DNA of 64,000 bases from Streptococcus pseudopneumoniae (GTDB lineage: Bacteria; Bacillota; Bacilli; Lactobacillales; Streptococcaceae): NCBI RefSeq assembly GCF_001074155.1, contig NZ_JUUZ01000030.1:1-64000 (forward strand), given 5' to 3'. Position numbers and translations under genes: made by a program. This document shows positions 37,462 to 46,672 of the stretch, one piece after another. Position 1 is the first letter of the stretch; every line of letters begins with the position of its first letter. Below the pieces are notes generated by a model. The model worked only from the letters and a program-made list of their open reading frames with translations, was not told where the DNA came from and made no database searches.

Positions 37462-37772
37462 AGTTTATGATACAAAGCCCGTCAAGAACACAGTGAAAAT
37501 AGGAAACTTGGTGCAGACGCCTTCAGCGTCAAATCAATGTTTATCTTTTTCACACAGTTCTTAGGGCGTGTTCACTTCCGCGAACAATGTATCTTCTCCT
37601 TTCTATTCGTCGCCTCACAGAGCGACATTAAATAAGATACAAAGGACGAATAGAAAGCGATTGAATTTTAGGAAACCAAGGAAGGATTGACAATCCAAGT
37701 TGGTTTCTCTAAATTCCGAGCTTTCCGTCCGTGTTCAGTTAAATAAATTCTCCGACGATTTCACACTCGTCA
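37462..37772 (-). other. Structured 311-base carA-carB intercistronic region
   Basis: The region holds three hairpins in series. The first, 37663-37716, pairs GAATTT-AG-AAACCAA with its complement around ATTGACAAT. The second has perfect 13-bp arms CTTTCTATTCGTC (37599-37611) and GACGAATAGAAAG (37645-37657), with an inner GTCGC/GCGAC stem. The third spans 37477-37567 (GCCC...AAGAAC...GTGAAAA pairing with its complement) and contains GACGC/GCGTC. On the transcribed strand AAAGGAG follows the 13-bp arm and precedes a 9-codon TTG-to-TAA frame (37561-37587, reading (M)FAEVNTP). No protein gene of normal size is present. It could be a cis-regulatory RNA or an inserted small palindromic element. 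Confidence 0.7.
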
Positions 37773-38852
37773 TTAATTTGTTTGTTTGAAAGCTTCCATC
37801 ATCTCGATGAACTCATCAAATAGATAACTTGCATCATGTGGCCCAGGAGCTGCGTCTGGGTGGAATTGCACAGAGAAACCTGGTAGATATCTGTGACGTA
37901 CGCCTTCAACTGACTTGTCATTGATTTCTTCGTGGGTGATGATTAAGTGCTCTGGTAAATCCTCACGGCTAACTGCATAACCATGATTTTGACTTGTGAA
38001 GTCCACGCGCCCAGTTGCAATTTCACGAACAGCATGGTTAAAGCCACGGTGACCAAACTTCATTTTATAGGTCTTAGCACCATTTGCCATCGCAAAGAGC
38101 TGGTGACCCATACAGATACCAAAGATTGGAATTTTCCCGAGAATACCTCGGATCATCTCAAGAGCTTCTGGTACATCTTCTGGATTCCCAGGACCATTTG
38201 ACAACATAACTCCGTCAGGGTTTAAATGCAAGATTTCCTCGGCCGTAGTTGTGTATGGAACTACAGTCACATTGCAATCACGTTTAGATAGCTCCCGTAA
38301 AATAGAGTGTTTAAGACCGAAGTCTACTAAAACAACGCTCATGCCAACTCCTGGAGCCGGATAAGCCGTCTTTGTAGAAACTTGTCTGATATTATCAGTC
38401 GGTAAGACAGTTGCTTGAAGTTGATCTGCAATGTGATCCATACTATCGCCAGCATGTGTTAGAGTCGCTCTCATAGTACCATGTTTACGAATAATCTTTG
38501 TAAGAGCTCGAGTATCAATGCCTGAAATTCCAGGAATTTTCTTAGCCTTCAAGAATTCGTCCAGCGTCATTTGGTTACGCCAGTTGCTGGCTCTACGAGC
38601 CTCTTCGAAAACCACAACTCCCTTACAAGTAGGACTGATAGACTCGTAGTCGTCACGGTTAACTCCATAATTCCCTACTAGTGGATATGTGAAGGTCAAG
38701 ATTTGTCCATTATAAGATTGGTCTGTGATGGATTCTTGATATCCTGTCATTCCAGTGTTAAAGACTATTTCCCCTGTTACATCAATATCTGCACCGAAGG
38801 CCTTACCTTCAAAAACTGTGCCATCTTCTAAAACTAGAAGTCTTTTTGTCAT
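37773..38852 (-). CDS. carA: Carbamoyl-phosphate synthase small (glutaminase) subunit
   Basis: A 359-aa amidotransferase that hydrolyses glutamine and channels ammonia to CarB. The N-terminal CPSase_sm domain spans about 3-135. The class I glutaminase domain follows with the nucleophile in [12 protein letters not shown] near residue 245 and the catalytic His-x-Glu region at [13 protein letters not shown] near 332. It lies about 50 bases after pyrB in the pyr operon; the gap to carB is unusually long. Confidence 0.97.
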   Translation of the reverse strand: MTKRLLVLEDGTVFEGKAFGADIDVTGEIVFNTGMTGYQESITDQSYNGQILTFTYPLVGNYGVNRDDYESISPTCKGVVVFEEARRASNWRNQMTLDEFLKAKKIPGISGIDTRALTKIIRKHGTMRATLTHAGDSMDHIADQLQATVLPTDNIRQVSTKTAYPAPGVGMSVVLVDFGLKHSILRELSKRDCNVTVVPYTTTAEEILHLNPDGVMLSNGPGNPEDVPEALEMIRGILGKIPIFGICMGHQLFAMANGAKTYKMKFGHRGFNHAVREIATGRVDFTSQNHGYAVSREDLPEHLIITHEEINDKSVEGVRHRYLPGFSVQFHPDAAPGPHDASYLFDEFIEMMEAFKQTN

Positions 38853-38901
38853 ATTTTCACCTCTCGTGGACGCTCACTGGCGTCTTTTAACGTTTTGTGT
38901 C

Positions 38902-39825
38902 TTATTTGGCTTTTCTACTTGCCAATACGGATTCTAAGATTGCCATTCGAACAAATACTCCATTGGTCATTTGTTGGACAATGCGTGATTTTGGTGCTTC
39001 AACAAGATGATCGGCAATTTCCACATCCCGATTCACAGGAGCCGGATGCATAATGATTGCTTCTTCTTTTAAGCGATTATAGCGTTCTTGATTTAAGCCG
39101 TGTTGAGCATGATACTCTTCTTTTGAGAAGACTGCTCCACTTTCGTGGCGTTCATGTTGAACTCGAAGCAACATCAGAACATCTACCTGGTCAACAATCT
39201 CGTCAATAGTTATAAACTGACCATAATCTGCAAACTCTTGACTTCTCCATTCCTCAGGTCCTGCAAAGTAAAGTTCAGCACCTAAACGTTTCAAAATCTG
39301 CATATTGGACTTAGCAACACGTGAATGGTCCAAGTCACCAGCAATGGCAACCTTGAGCCCTTCAAAACGGCCAAATTCCTCGTAAATTGTCATCAAATCA
39401 AGCAGACTCTGACTAGGATGTTGCCCTGAGCCATCACCACCATTGATAATCGATGTCGTAATGGTTGGGCTCGCAATCAATTCCCTGTAGTAATCAACCT
39501 CTGGGTGCCGAATAACACAGATATCTACACCAAGTGCAGACAAGGTCAGGATTGTATCATAGAGTGTCTCACCCTTGTTTACCGAGCTTGTATTCACATC
39601 AAAGTCAAGTCGTTCCAATCCCAGTTTAATCTCTGCAACTTCGAAGGATTTATGCGTTCTTGTCGAATTTTCAAAGAAAAGGTTGGAAACAATGGGATGG
39701 TCTTCGTAGGGCAACTGGGCTCCATTTTTAAACTCAATCCCTCGTTTAATCAATTTTATAACCTGATCTACAGTGAGATCTTCCATGGACACCACATGTT
39801 TGAGTGCTTGTTGATTTTCTGACAT
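38902..39825 (-). CDS. pyrB: Aspartate carbamoyltransferase catalytic subunit
   Basis: A 307-aa cytosolic enzyme joining carbamoyl phosphate and aspartate, the first committed pyrimidine step. The carbamoyl-phosphate site is [16 protein letters not shown] near residue 50; [24 protein letters not shown] near 125 and [12 protein letters not shown] near 263 complete the active site. No regulatory PyrI is present, as usual in Gram-positives. It follows pyrR by 17 bases. Confidence 0.97.
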   Translation of the reverse strand: MSENQQALKHVVSMEDLTVDQVIKLIKRGIEFKNGAQLPYEDHPIVSNLFFENSTRTHKSFEVAEIKLGLERLDFDVNTSSVNKGETLYDTILTLSALGVDICVIRHPEVDYYRELIASPTITTSIINGGDGSGQHPSQSLLDLMTIYEEFGRFEGLKVAIAGDLDHSRVAKSNMQILKRLGAELYFAGPEEWRSQEFADYGQFITIDEIVDQVDVLMLLRVQHERHESGAVFSKEEYHAQHGLNQERYNRLKEEAIIMHPAPVNRDVEIADHLVEAPKSRIVQQMTNGVFVRMAILESVLASRKAK

Positions 39826-39842
39826 GGCTACTCCTTTAGCTT

Positions 39843-40521
<679 letters not shown>

Positions 40522-40527
<6 letters not shown>

Positions 40528-40550
40528 TCACAAAGCCCAGTTCAAAGCAA
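40522..40550 (-). promoter_or_regulatory. pyr operon promoter
   Basis: Minus strand TTGCTT (40545-40550), 17-nt spacer ending TGA, TATAGT (40522-40527; extended -10). It sits just upstream of the PyrR leader. Confidence 0.7.
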
Positions 40551-40573
40551 GTAAAAACATTCAATGCTAAGCC

Positions 40574-41203
40574 TTATAATGAACTAAAATCGTATAACTG
40601 TGGATAGTGATCACATTCTGGATTTTTCGGATGACAGATCGCACGACCAAAGTAAATCATAGCCTGATGGGCTGCCAACCATTCTTCTGGTGGCAAGACA
40701 TCCATGACACGTTTTTCGACCTCAAGGGGCGTAGCTGATTTTTTTACAATATCGTGGTGTTTACAGATTCGCTCTACGTGAGTATCAACTGCAAAGGCCG
40801 GAATTCCGAAGCCTACGCTCAAAACTACGTTAGCTGTTTTTCGGCCAACTCCTGCCAAACTCTCTAATTCTTCCCTAGTCTGAGGGACTTGACCGTCAAA
40901 ATCATCCAGTAGTTGCCGAGCACATTTTTTGAGGAATTTAGCCTTATTTCGATACAGACCTAAACGAGAAATATGCTTAGCAATGTCACTCTCACTTGCG
41001 TCTGCCATGGCTTGTGGTGTAGGGAAGGCTTCAAAAAGAGCTGGAGTCGCCTTGTTTACTGCCGCATCTGTCGTCTGAGCAGACAACATAACTGCAACTA
41101 AGAGTTCAAAATGATTGCGAAAATCTAGACTAGGTTTTGCATCTGGAAAAAGAGCTATGATTTCCTCAATGACATGACGGGCACGTTTCTTGGATAAAAC
41201 CAT
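40574..41203 (-). CDS. nth: Endonuclease III-family DNA glycosylase/AP lyase, partial Fe-S motif
   Basis: A 209-aa base-excision-repair enzyme for oxidised pyrimidines. The helix-hairpin-helix is LESLAGVGRKTANVVLSV near residue 112, with the catalytic Lys in GVGRKTA and the catalytic Asp in AVDTHVERICKH near 138. The C-terminal cluster loop reads AICHPKNPECDHYPQLYDF: the first two cluster cysteines (Cx6C) are present but the third and fourth of the usual Cx6Cx2Cx5C are absent, so it probably lacks [4Fe-4S]. The ATG follows the YceD stop codon with no gap. Confidence 0.93.
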   Translation of the reverse strand: MVLSKKRARHVIEEIIALFPDAKPSLDFRNHFELLVAVMLSAQTTDAAVNKATPALFEAFPTPQAMADASESDIAKHISRLGLYRNKAKFLKKCARQLLDDFDGQVPQTREELESLAGVGRKTANVVLSVGFGIPAFAVDTHVERICKHHDIVKKSATPLEVEKRVMDVLPPEEWLAAHQAMIYFGRAICHPKNPECDHYPQLYDFSSL

Positions 41204-41746
41204 CTATTCGTCTCCATCAAACAGCCCTTGTAAACCTGCAAAAGGACTATTTTCTTCTTTTTTGACTGTTTGTTGAGCTTGATATTCTTCCTCAGTCATG
41301 ATTTGCCAGTCATTTCCAGAAACAAATCCCTGACCAGCTTCTTCTTCTGCTGTTAAGACCTTGATTGGAATGTTTAGCAAGATATTATCCGAAACACTTT
41401 CAGCCAGGTCGATTTCACCATTTTCGATAGGTAAAACCAAGTCATCATCAAGAACTTCTTGGTCCAGTTGATTGGTAGCACCTTCCATAAAGACTTCTGT
41501 CACTGGATAAGACTCTGCTAACTCAACAGGTTCCATACTACGACTAGAAGCAAGTACGATGGTATAAGACAGTTGATAGTCTAGGAAAAACATACGGTCT
41601 TCATACTGAACCTTCCCAACTGCGACAATATCTTTTACATCTATAATTTCTTGATTACGTTTACGTAAGTCAGCTGACAGGTCTAGAGTTTGCTCAAAAT
41701 ACAAACCTTCAGGCTGCTTACGAACTTCTTGAATATTTAATTTCAT
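41204..41746 (-). CDS. YceD family protein (DUF177)
   Basis: A 180-aa acidic cytosolic protein of the YceD/DUF177 family, implicated in large-subunit rRNA accumulation in other organisms. The family core is DVKDIVAVGKVQYEDRMFFLDYQLSYTIVLASSRSMEPVE (about 50-90), where the usual cysteine-rich signature is weak. The start at 41746 (MKLNIQEVRKQ, behind GGAGGAAGT) is preferred over a 17-residue extension that crosses the ribosome site. Its partner rpmF is not here; instead it abuts nth. An extended -10 (TGGTATAAT, hexamer 41775-41780) lies 28 nt upstream. Confidence 0.85.
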   Translation of the reverse strand: MKLNIQEVRKQPEGLYFEQTLDLSADLRKRNQEIIDVKDIVAVGKVQYEDRMFFLDYQLSYTIVLASSRSMEPVELAESYPVTEVFMEGATNQLDQEVLDDDLVLPIENGEIDLAESVSDNILLNIPIKVLTAEEEAGQGFVSGNDWQIMTEEEYQAQQTVKKEENSPFAGLQGLFDGDE

Positions 41747-41850
41747 ACTTCCTCCATAAAGATTTACTTCCTTGATTATACCATGAAATGAGGTCAAGTA
41801 AAGCCTCTAAACTTTTAAAACATCTTTCTGTGTTTTTTGATATATTTATT

Positions 41851-41914
41851 ATGACAAATTTATTTTTTGTGCTATACTATAGGCATCAATACATGAGCAA
41901 AGGAGGACGCTCAT
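41851..41914 (+). promoter_or_regulatory. Promoter and SD-presenting hairpin of the 109-aa ORF
   Basis: ATGACA (41851-41856), 16-nt spacer ending TGC, TATACT (41873-41878). In the leader ATGAGC (41893-41898) and GCTCAT (41909-41914) form a perfect 6-bp stem whose 10-nt loop contains the AGGAGG ribosome site, directly before the ATG at 41915. Confidence 0.65.
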
Positions 41915-42244
41915 ATGGAAGACAAAGCTCTTTTAACAGAAGCCTATCAACTCATTTCAAAATTAAACCAAACAATACAAAGATGTAAGCAGGGATTACC
42001 TGATGATCTACGCTTACAGCAAAATATAGACGAAATTCTCAGAGCACTTAAAAAAGCTGAGAAAGTAGACAACGCCACCTTAATTGAACTGGAAACTTTT
42101 TACCAACGGACTAGTCTTTTGATTGGACTTGGCTCACTGAAATTAAATGACCAAGCCCGCACTGCTTGGAGAAACTATGACAAGTTCCACTACGCTCAAG
42201 TTAAGCACGTTTTGACACTCTATGGACCTGTTTTTGGATTTTAA
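41915..42244 (+). CDS. Hypothetical helical protein, 109 aa
   Basis: A small, soluble, mostly helical protein (LLTEAYQLISKLNQTIQRCKQGLPDDLRLQQNIDEILRALKKAEKV) with no signal peptide. Size and helix pattern loosely recall bacteriocin-immunity four-helix bundles (EntA_Immun-like), but no bacteriocin gene is near and I cannot confirm this. It has a good promoter and a strong AGGAGG site. The next gene downstream is the ABC-F ATPase, which has its own promoter. Confidence 0.75.
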   Translation: MEDKALLTEAYQLISKLNQTIQRCKQGLPDDLRLQQNIDEILRALKKAEKVDNATLIELETFYQRTSLLIGLGSLKLNDQARTAWRNYDKFHYAQVKHVLTLYGPVFGF

Positions 42245-42269
42245 AAATAGAGAATTTTCTGGCTTAATC

Positions 42270-42298
42270 TTGACAAATTTTCTCAAAAAGAGTATGAT
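42270..42298 (+). promoter_or_regulatory. Promoter of the ABC-F leader
   Basis: TTGACA (42270-42275), exactly 17 nt, TATGAT (42293-42298). It would initiate near 42305, about 215 nt before the ABC-F start codon. Confidence 0.85.
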
Positions 42299-42322
42299 GA
42301 ATCCAACAATATTCGGAGGTAA

Positions 42323-42394
42323 GGGAGACATGAACAACTAAGTCTATCAAATAAAGAACCTTTATTTAGTAGATCTTGTTTCTGTCTCTTTTTT
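42323..42394 (+). terminator. Attenuator-type terminator enclosing the leader ORF
   Basis: GGGAGACA (42323-42330) can pair with TGTCTC (42383-42388), which runs into T6 (42389-42394). Inside is a second stem, AAATAAAG/CTTTATTT with flanking CTA/TAG (42344-42372). The outer 5' arm overlaps the leader ORF start, so a ribosome there would alter folding. An alternative local stem AGAC/GTCT flanks the ORF. Confidence 0.6.
42330..42341 (+). CDS. Three-codon leader ORF (Met-Asn-Asn) upstream of ABC-F gene
   Basis: ATG AAC AAC TAA, preceded by GGAGG (42315-42319) at 10-nt spacing plus further purines, about 25 nt after the predicted transcription start. It overlaps the 5' arm of an attenuator-type stem. 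Tiny ORFs like this precede antibiotic-inducible ABC-F genes in other Firmicutes; expression here is inferred from position only. Confidence 0.5.
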   Translation: MNN

Positions 42395-42458
42395 GTGTGC
42401 TCTTTTTCTGCTGGATTTTCAGCCCTTTTAAAAGAGTTTTTTTTGACATAGACGATTG

Positions 42459-42485
42459 GCTCTACTAGGTAAAGTAGAGCTTTTT
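42459..42485 (+). terminator. Second intrinsic terminator in the ABC-F leader
   Basis: GCTCTACT (42459-42466) and AGTAGAGC (42473-42480) form a perfect 8-bp stem with an AGGTAA loop, followed by TTTTTG. It lies only 37 nt before the ABC-F ATG, so it must be bypassed for expression. Confidence 0.75.
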
Positions 42486-42521
42486 GTTATGCAATATGGA
42501 CATTCTAGAAAGGGAAATAAT

Positions 42522-44048
42522 ATGATAAAAATCAATCATCTGACCATCACACAAAACAAAGATTTAAGAGACCTTGTTTCCGATTTAAACATTACCATCC
42601 AAGACGGAGAAAAGATCGCTATTATAGGCGAAGAAGGAAATGGAAAATCAACCTTACTTAAAACTTTAATGGGAGAAAAATTAGCTGATTTCTCTATCAG
42701 GGGAGAAATCCAATCTGACCTTCAGTCTCTGGCCTACATTCCCCAACATCTCCCTGAAGAACTGAAGAAAAAATCTCTACAAGACTACTTCTTTTTGGAT
42801 TCTGCTGATTTAGACTACAGTATTCTTTATCGTTTGGCGGAGGAGTTGCACTTTGATAGCGACCGTTTTGCAAGCGACCAAGAAATTGGTAGTCTCTCGG
42901 GTGGTGAAGCTTTGAAAATTCAACTCATCCATGAATTTGCCAAACCCTTTGAGATTTTATTTTTAGATGAACCTTCAAATGACCTGGATCTTGAGACAGT
43001 TGATTGGCTAAAAAAACAGATTCAAAAGATGAGGCAAACCGTTATTTTCATTTCTCATGATGAAGATTTTCTCTCTCAAACAGCAGACACCATTATCCAC
43101 TTGCGACTGATCAAGCACCGGAAAGAAGCGGAAACGCTAGTAGAGCATTTAGACTACGATAGCTATAGTGACCAGAGAAAGGCTAGTTTTTTCAGACAAA
43201 GCCAGCAAGCTGCTAACGACCAACGAGTCTATGACAAAACCATGGAAAAACATCGCCGAGTTAAGCAAAATGTAGAAACTGCCTTGCGAAATACTAAAAA
43301 TGATGTTGCTGGGCGCCTATTAGCTAAAAAGATGAAAAATGTTCTTTCTCAAGAAAAACGCTACGAAAAAGCAGCTCAATCCATGACCCAAAAGCCACTT
43401 GAAGAGGAACAAATCCAACTTTTCTTTTCAGATATAGAGCCATTAGCGGCTTCAAAAGTCTTAGTTCGACTGGAAAAGGAAAATTTGTCCATTGGTGAGC
43501 GTGTTTTGGCTCAGGAGTTACAATTAACTGTCCGTGGTCAAGATAAAATCGGCATTATCGGTCCCAATGGCGTTGGCAAATCCACTCTTTTAGCAAAGTT
43601 ACATCAACTACTACTCAGCAAAAGAGAGATTTCGCTTGGTTTTATGCCACAAGATTACCAAGAAACACTGCAATTGGATCTATCCCCAGTAGAATTTCTC
43701 AGCCAAACTGGACACAAAGAGAAAATACAGAAAATCCAATCTCACTTAGCCAGTCTTAATTTCAGCTATCCAGAGATGCACCACCAAATCCACTCTTTAT
43801 CTGGAGGTCAACAAGGGAAACTCCTTCTTTTGAATTTAGTTCTGCGAAAACCAAACTTTCTCCTTCTGGATGAACCCACACGAAATTTTTCTCCAACTTC
43901 TCAACCAGAAATCAGAAAACTCTTTGCCAATTATTCTGGTGGTCTTGTCACTGTTTCGCATGATCGACGTTTCTTAAAAGAAGTTTGTACGAGTATCTAT
44001 AGTCTGACAGAGCATGGTTTGAAAGTAGTTGATTTACAAGATCTTTAA
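42522..44048 (+). CDS. ABC-F subfamily ATPase (putative ribosome-protection type)
   Basis: A 508-aa soluble protein with two ABC domains and no membrane span. NBD1 has Walker A GEEGNGKSTL, signature LSGGEALK and Walker B FLDEPSNDLD. A charged linker spans about 190-290 (KHRRVKQNVETALRNTKNDVAGRLLAKKMK). NBD2 has GPNGVGKSTL, LSGGQQGK and LLLDEPTRNFSPTS, an atypical D-loop. Both catalytic Glu residues are present. ABC-F proteins act on the ribosome: housekeeping translation factors or antibiotic protection. Start at 42522 follows AAAGGGAAATAAT; the 22-residue upstream extension crosses the terminator and is rejected. The attenuator-like leader suggests inducible expression and favours the protection role (inference). 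Confidence 0.88.
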   Translation: MIKINHLTITQNKDLRDLVSDLNITIQDGEKIAIIGEEGNGKSTLLKTLMGEKLADFSIRGEIQSDLQSLAYIPQHLPEELKKKSLQDYFFLDSADLDYSILYRLAEELHFDSDRFASDQEIGSLSGGEALKIQLIHEFAKPFEILFLDEPSNDLDLETVDWLKKQIQKMRQTVIFISHDEDFLSQTADTIIHLRLIKHRKEAETLVEHLDYDSYSDQRKASFFRQSQQAANDQRVYDKTMEKHRRVKQNVETALRNTKNDVAGRLLAKKMKNVLSQEKRYEKAAQSMTQKPLEEEQIQLFFSDIEPLAASKVLVRLEKENLSIGERVLAQELQLTVRGQDKIGIIGPNGVGKSTLLAKLHQLLLSKREISLGFMPQDYQETLQLDLSPVEFLSQTGHKEKIQKIQSHLASLNFSYPEMHHQIHSLSGGQQGKLLLLNLVLRKPNFLLLDEPTRNFSPTSQPEIRKLFANYSGGLVTVSHDRRFLKEVCTSIYSLTEHGLKVVDLQDL

Positions 44049-44058
44049 CTTTTGGAAA

Positions 44059-44094
44059 AAAAAACATCCAGAGAAAATCTCTGGATGTTTTTTA
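44059..44094. terminator. Bidirectional terminator between ABC-F gene and htpX
   Basis: AACATCCAGAGA and TCTCTGGATGTT (12-bp perfect stem, 3-nt loop) with A-tract before and T-tract after; it serves both convergent genes. Confidence 0.92.
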
Positions 44095-45000
44095 CATATG
44101 TTTCAAACGCTCAATCCGTTCTGAAATAGGTGGATGCGTATAAAAAAGTTTTTTCAAGAAACCTGGTTTTTGAGGATCATTGATATAAAGTGCACTACTA
44201 GCATCATCCACATGATGACTCATGGGTTGACTATTTTCTAGCTTAAGGAGGGCATTGATCATACCTTGAGGATTACGAGTTAATTCTACGCTTGAAGCAT
44301 CTGCTAGAAATTCTCGTTGGCGAGAAATAGCTAACTGTACCAAAGTTGCTGCAAGAGGTGCCAGAACTATGGCTAGGAGAGAAATGACTAACAGAATCAC
44401 TTCAAGTCCTCCACTGTCACGGTCACTATTTCTTCTACTACGTGATGCTCCACCCCACCACATCATACGACCAGCCATACTCGATAAAAGGGTAATGGCA
44501 CTGGCAAGAGCAACAGCAATGGTAGAGATTCGAATATCTAAGTTGCGAATATGACTAACTTCATGCCCGATTACAGCTTCTAATTCCTCACGATTCATGA
44601 TTTCTAACAGTCCTGTAGTTGCTGCTACAGCAGCATTTTGAGGATTCGAACCCGTAGCAAAAGCATTTAAGCCAGCATCATCAATTACATAAACTCGTGG
44701 CATAGGAATCTGCGCCACCATAGCCATATCCTCAACAACATGAGAGAGAACAGGTTCTTCATTCCTATCAACTTCACGCGCACCATTCATACTCATGACA
44801 ATCTCTGTAGATTGAAAAATCATGGTCAAGGCATAGATAAAGCCAAGAATCATGGCTATAGTCACGCCCCCAAATCCTGAGTTCATGAAAAGATATCCAA
44901 CTGCATAACCTACAATAGCTAACAAAAGAAAGAAAACAATTAATAAAACCCAAGTTTTACGTTTATTACTAGCGATTTGTTCGTACAGCATTTTAGTCAC
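44092..45000 (-). CDS. htpX: Membrane zinc metalloprotease HtpX
   Basis: A 302-aa M48-family protease. Two N-terminal membrane helices (about 17-38 and 43-65) are followed by the zinc motif IGHEVSH (His146, Glu147, His150) and two more hydrophobic spans near 155-210. The third zinc ligand Glu is in [12 protein letters not shown] near 225. It degrades misfolded membrane proteins. It overlaps the lemA stop by 8 bases, the conserved lemA-htpX arrangement. Confidence 0.95.
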   Translation of the reverse strand: MTKMLYEQIASNKRKTWVLLIVFFLLLAIVGYAVGYLFMNSGFGGVTIAMILGFIYALTMIFQSTEIVMSMNGAREVDRNEEPVLSHVVEDMAMVAQIPMPRVYVIDDAGLNAFATGSNPQNAAVAATTGLLEIMNREELEAVIGHEVSHIRNLDIRISTIAVALASAITLLSSMAGRMMWWGGASRSRRNSDRDSGGLEVILLVISLLAIVLAPLAATLVQLAISRQREFLADASSVELTRNPQGMINALLKLENSQPMSHHVDDASSALYINDPQKPGFLKKLFYTHPPISERIERLKHM

Positions 45001-45553
45001 CTAAACCACTAAAATCAACTCTAGGAACAGCCTTTTCTTCTTCTGGGGTCTGAAGGAAATCTGCTGTCTTGAAGCCAAAGATTGCCGCAACCAGATTACT
45101 TGGGAAGGTTTCTAATTTAACATTGTAGTTGCTAACGACACTGTTATAAAGTTGGCGAGAATATGATATTTTGTTTTCTGTGTTAGTCAGTTCTTCTTGT
45201 AAGTGAGCAAAGTTGCTACTAGCCTTCAAGTCAGGATAGTTCTCTGCAACCGCAAAGATACCAGATATCTGACGAGTCAGTGCATCGCTAGCCTTCATGG
45301 CTTCTACTGGTGAAGCTGCTGCTGCTACTTGTCTACGGAGTTCAGTCACCTTTTCAAGAGTAGAACTTTCGTATTTAGCATAACCTTTTACTGTTTCAAT
45401 TAAGTTTGGCAAGAGATCATTTCGACGCTTCAACTGAACATCAATCTGACTCCATGCTTCCTTGGTTTGCATACGCCCTCTGACTAGGCTGTTATAACTA
45501 ACAATCACAAAGAGAACAATAAGAGTAGCAATTCCAAGAATAATCCAAGACAT
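44993..45553 (-). CDS. lemA: LemA family protein
   Basis: A 186-aa protein with one N-terminal membrane helix ([22 protein letters not shown]), then a helical LemA domain ([49 protein letters not shown]). Its precise role is unclear, but it is repeatedly found upstream of htpX, as here. An extended -10 (TGATATACT, hexamer 45587-45592) lies about 34 nt upstream of the ATG. Confidence 0.93.
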   Translation of the reverse strand: MSWIILGIATLIVLFVIVSYNSLVRGRMQTKEAWSQIDVQLKRRNDLLPNLIETVKGYAKYESSTLEKVTELRRQVAAAASPVEAMKASDALTRQISGIFAVAENYPDLKASSNFAHLQEELTNTENKISYSRQLYNSVVSNYNVKLETFPSNLVAAIFGFKTADFLQTPEEEKAVPRVDFSGLGD

Positions 45554-45586
45554 AGTAGGATTCCTTTCTCATTTAAGATTAGTACC

Positions 45587-45620
45587 AGTATATCAAATTT
45601 CCATGTTTTTGTGGTAAAAT
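45587..45620. promoter_or_regulatory. Divergent lemA / rsmG promoters
   Basis: Within 95 bases between the two starts, lemA has TATACT on the minus strand (45587-45592, TGA-extended) and rsmG has TAAAAT on the plus strand (45615-45620, TGG-extended). The two promoters are back to back and may interfere with each other. Confidence 0.6.
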
Positions 45621-45647
45621 AAGATGATATACAAGAAGGATATAACT

Positions 45648-46361
45648 ATGAAACCAGAAACTTTTTACTCACTACTTGCTGAACAGAATATTAATCTTAC
45701 TGACCAGCAAAAATTTCAATTTGAGCGCTATTTCGAACTCTTAGTCGAGTGGAACCAAAAAATCAACCTGACTGCCATTACTGAAAAAGAAGAGGTCTAT
45801 CTTAAGCACTTTTATGATTCCATCGCTCCTATCCTACAAGGGTTGATAGAAAACCAAGAAATTAAGTTACTTGATATTGGCGCTGGTGCAGGATTCCCAA
45901 GTCTCCCTATGAAGATTCTCTACCCTCAGCTAGATGTGACCATCATTGATTCACTCAATAAGCGGATTAACTTTCTTCAGCTTTTAGCCGAGGAGCTTAA
46001 TCTAGAAGGTGTTCATTTCTACCATGGACGTGCCGAAGACTTTGCCCAAGACAAGGATTTTCGTGCCCAATTCGACATTGTGACAGCTCGTGCAGTTGCT
46101 CGCATGCAAGTTCTCTCAGAGTTAACCATTCCCTACCTTAAAGTTGGTGGAAAACTTTTGGCACTTAAGGCCAGTAATGCTCCTGAGGAATTGACAGAAG
46201 CCAAAAGTGCTCTCAACCTTCTCTTTAGTAAGGTTGAAGACAACATCAGCTACACACTTCCTAATGGAGATCCTCGCTACATTACCATTGTTGAAAAGAA
46301 AAAGGAAACTCCAAACAAATATCCACGTAAGGCTGGCATGCCCAACAAACGACCACTTTAA
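45648..46361 (+). CDS. rsmG: 16S rRNA (guanine-N7)-methyltransferase RsmG
   Basis: A 237-aa SAM-dependent methylase for m7G in the 530 loop of 16S rRNA. The SAM motif is [20 protein letters not shown] near residue 70; [14 protein letters not shown] and [14 protein letters not shown] follow. The tail [12 protein letters not shown] is family-typical. Start ATG at 45648 follows AAGGATATAACT; an 8-residue extension from 45624 overlaps the promoter. Loss of this gene in other bacteria gives low-level streptomycin resistance. Confidence 0.95.
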   Translation: MKPETFYSLLAEQNINLTDQQKFQFERYFELLVEWNQKINLTAITEKEEVYLKHFYDSIAPILQGLIENQEIKLLDIGAGAGFPSLPMKILYPQLDVTIIDSLNKRINFLQLLAEELNLEGVHFYHGRAEDFAQDKDFRAQFDIVTARAVARMQVLSELTIPYLKVGGKLLALKASNAPEELTEAKSALNLLFSKVEDNISYTLPNGDPRYITIVEKKKETPNKYPRKAGMPNKRPL

Positions 46362-46672
46362 GCATTTTTAAAAAGATACCTAAAAAATCAGCCTCGCGTC
46401 TTTATTTCCTTGCTCTGGAAAAAATGATTTACAAAATCATGCCTCACTTTTTTGTTTCTTGGCTCGGGAAAAATTCGTTTACAAGACGAATTTTTTCTGC
46501 TATACTATCTTAAGCAAAGGTTTTTAATGTCATCCCGTGAGGTGACGAAGACGCAGAAATATATGAAATTCTTTAAGAATGAGATAATTCTCTTTTTGAA
46601 GAAGTCTTACTCTGAGAGCCTATTGCTGTAAAATAATGGGCTCTTTTTTGATGCCCAAAAAGTGAGGTATTT
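46362..46672 (+). promoter_or_regulatory. uraA upstream region: tandem module, promoter and PyrR attenuator
   Basis: The 311 bases hold no protein gene. They contain two related about 50-base modules (46391-46440 and 46441-46497), each ending in a hairpin with a TTTACAA loop (ATGATTT/AAATCAT and AAAAATTCGT/ACGAATTTTT). The promoter is TTTACA (46478-46483), 17 nt, TATACT (46501-46506, TGC-extended). The PyrR-binding loop GTCATCCCGTGAGGTGAC is at 46529-46546. The terminator AGAGCC/GGGCTCT plus T6 is at 46615-46651, just before the uraA ribosome site. Confidence 0.85.
46615..46651 (+). terminator. PyrR-controlled attenuator terminator before uraA
   Basis: AGAGCC (46615-46620) pairs with GGCTCT (46639-46644), with A/U pairs extending the stem inward, then a T-run. 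Together with the upstream PyrR loop it predicts repression by UMP. Confidence 0.85.

Noticed and set aside
42456..42521. 22-residue extension of the ABC-F protein
   Set aside because: It runs through a perfect intrinsic terminator and lacks a ribosome site.
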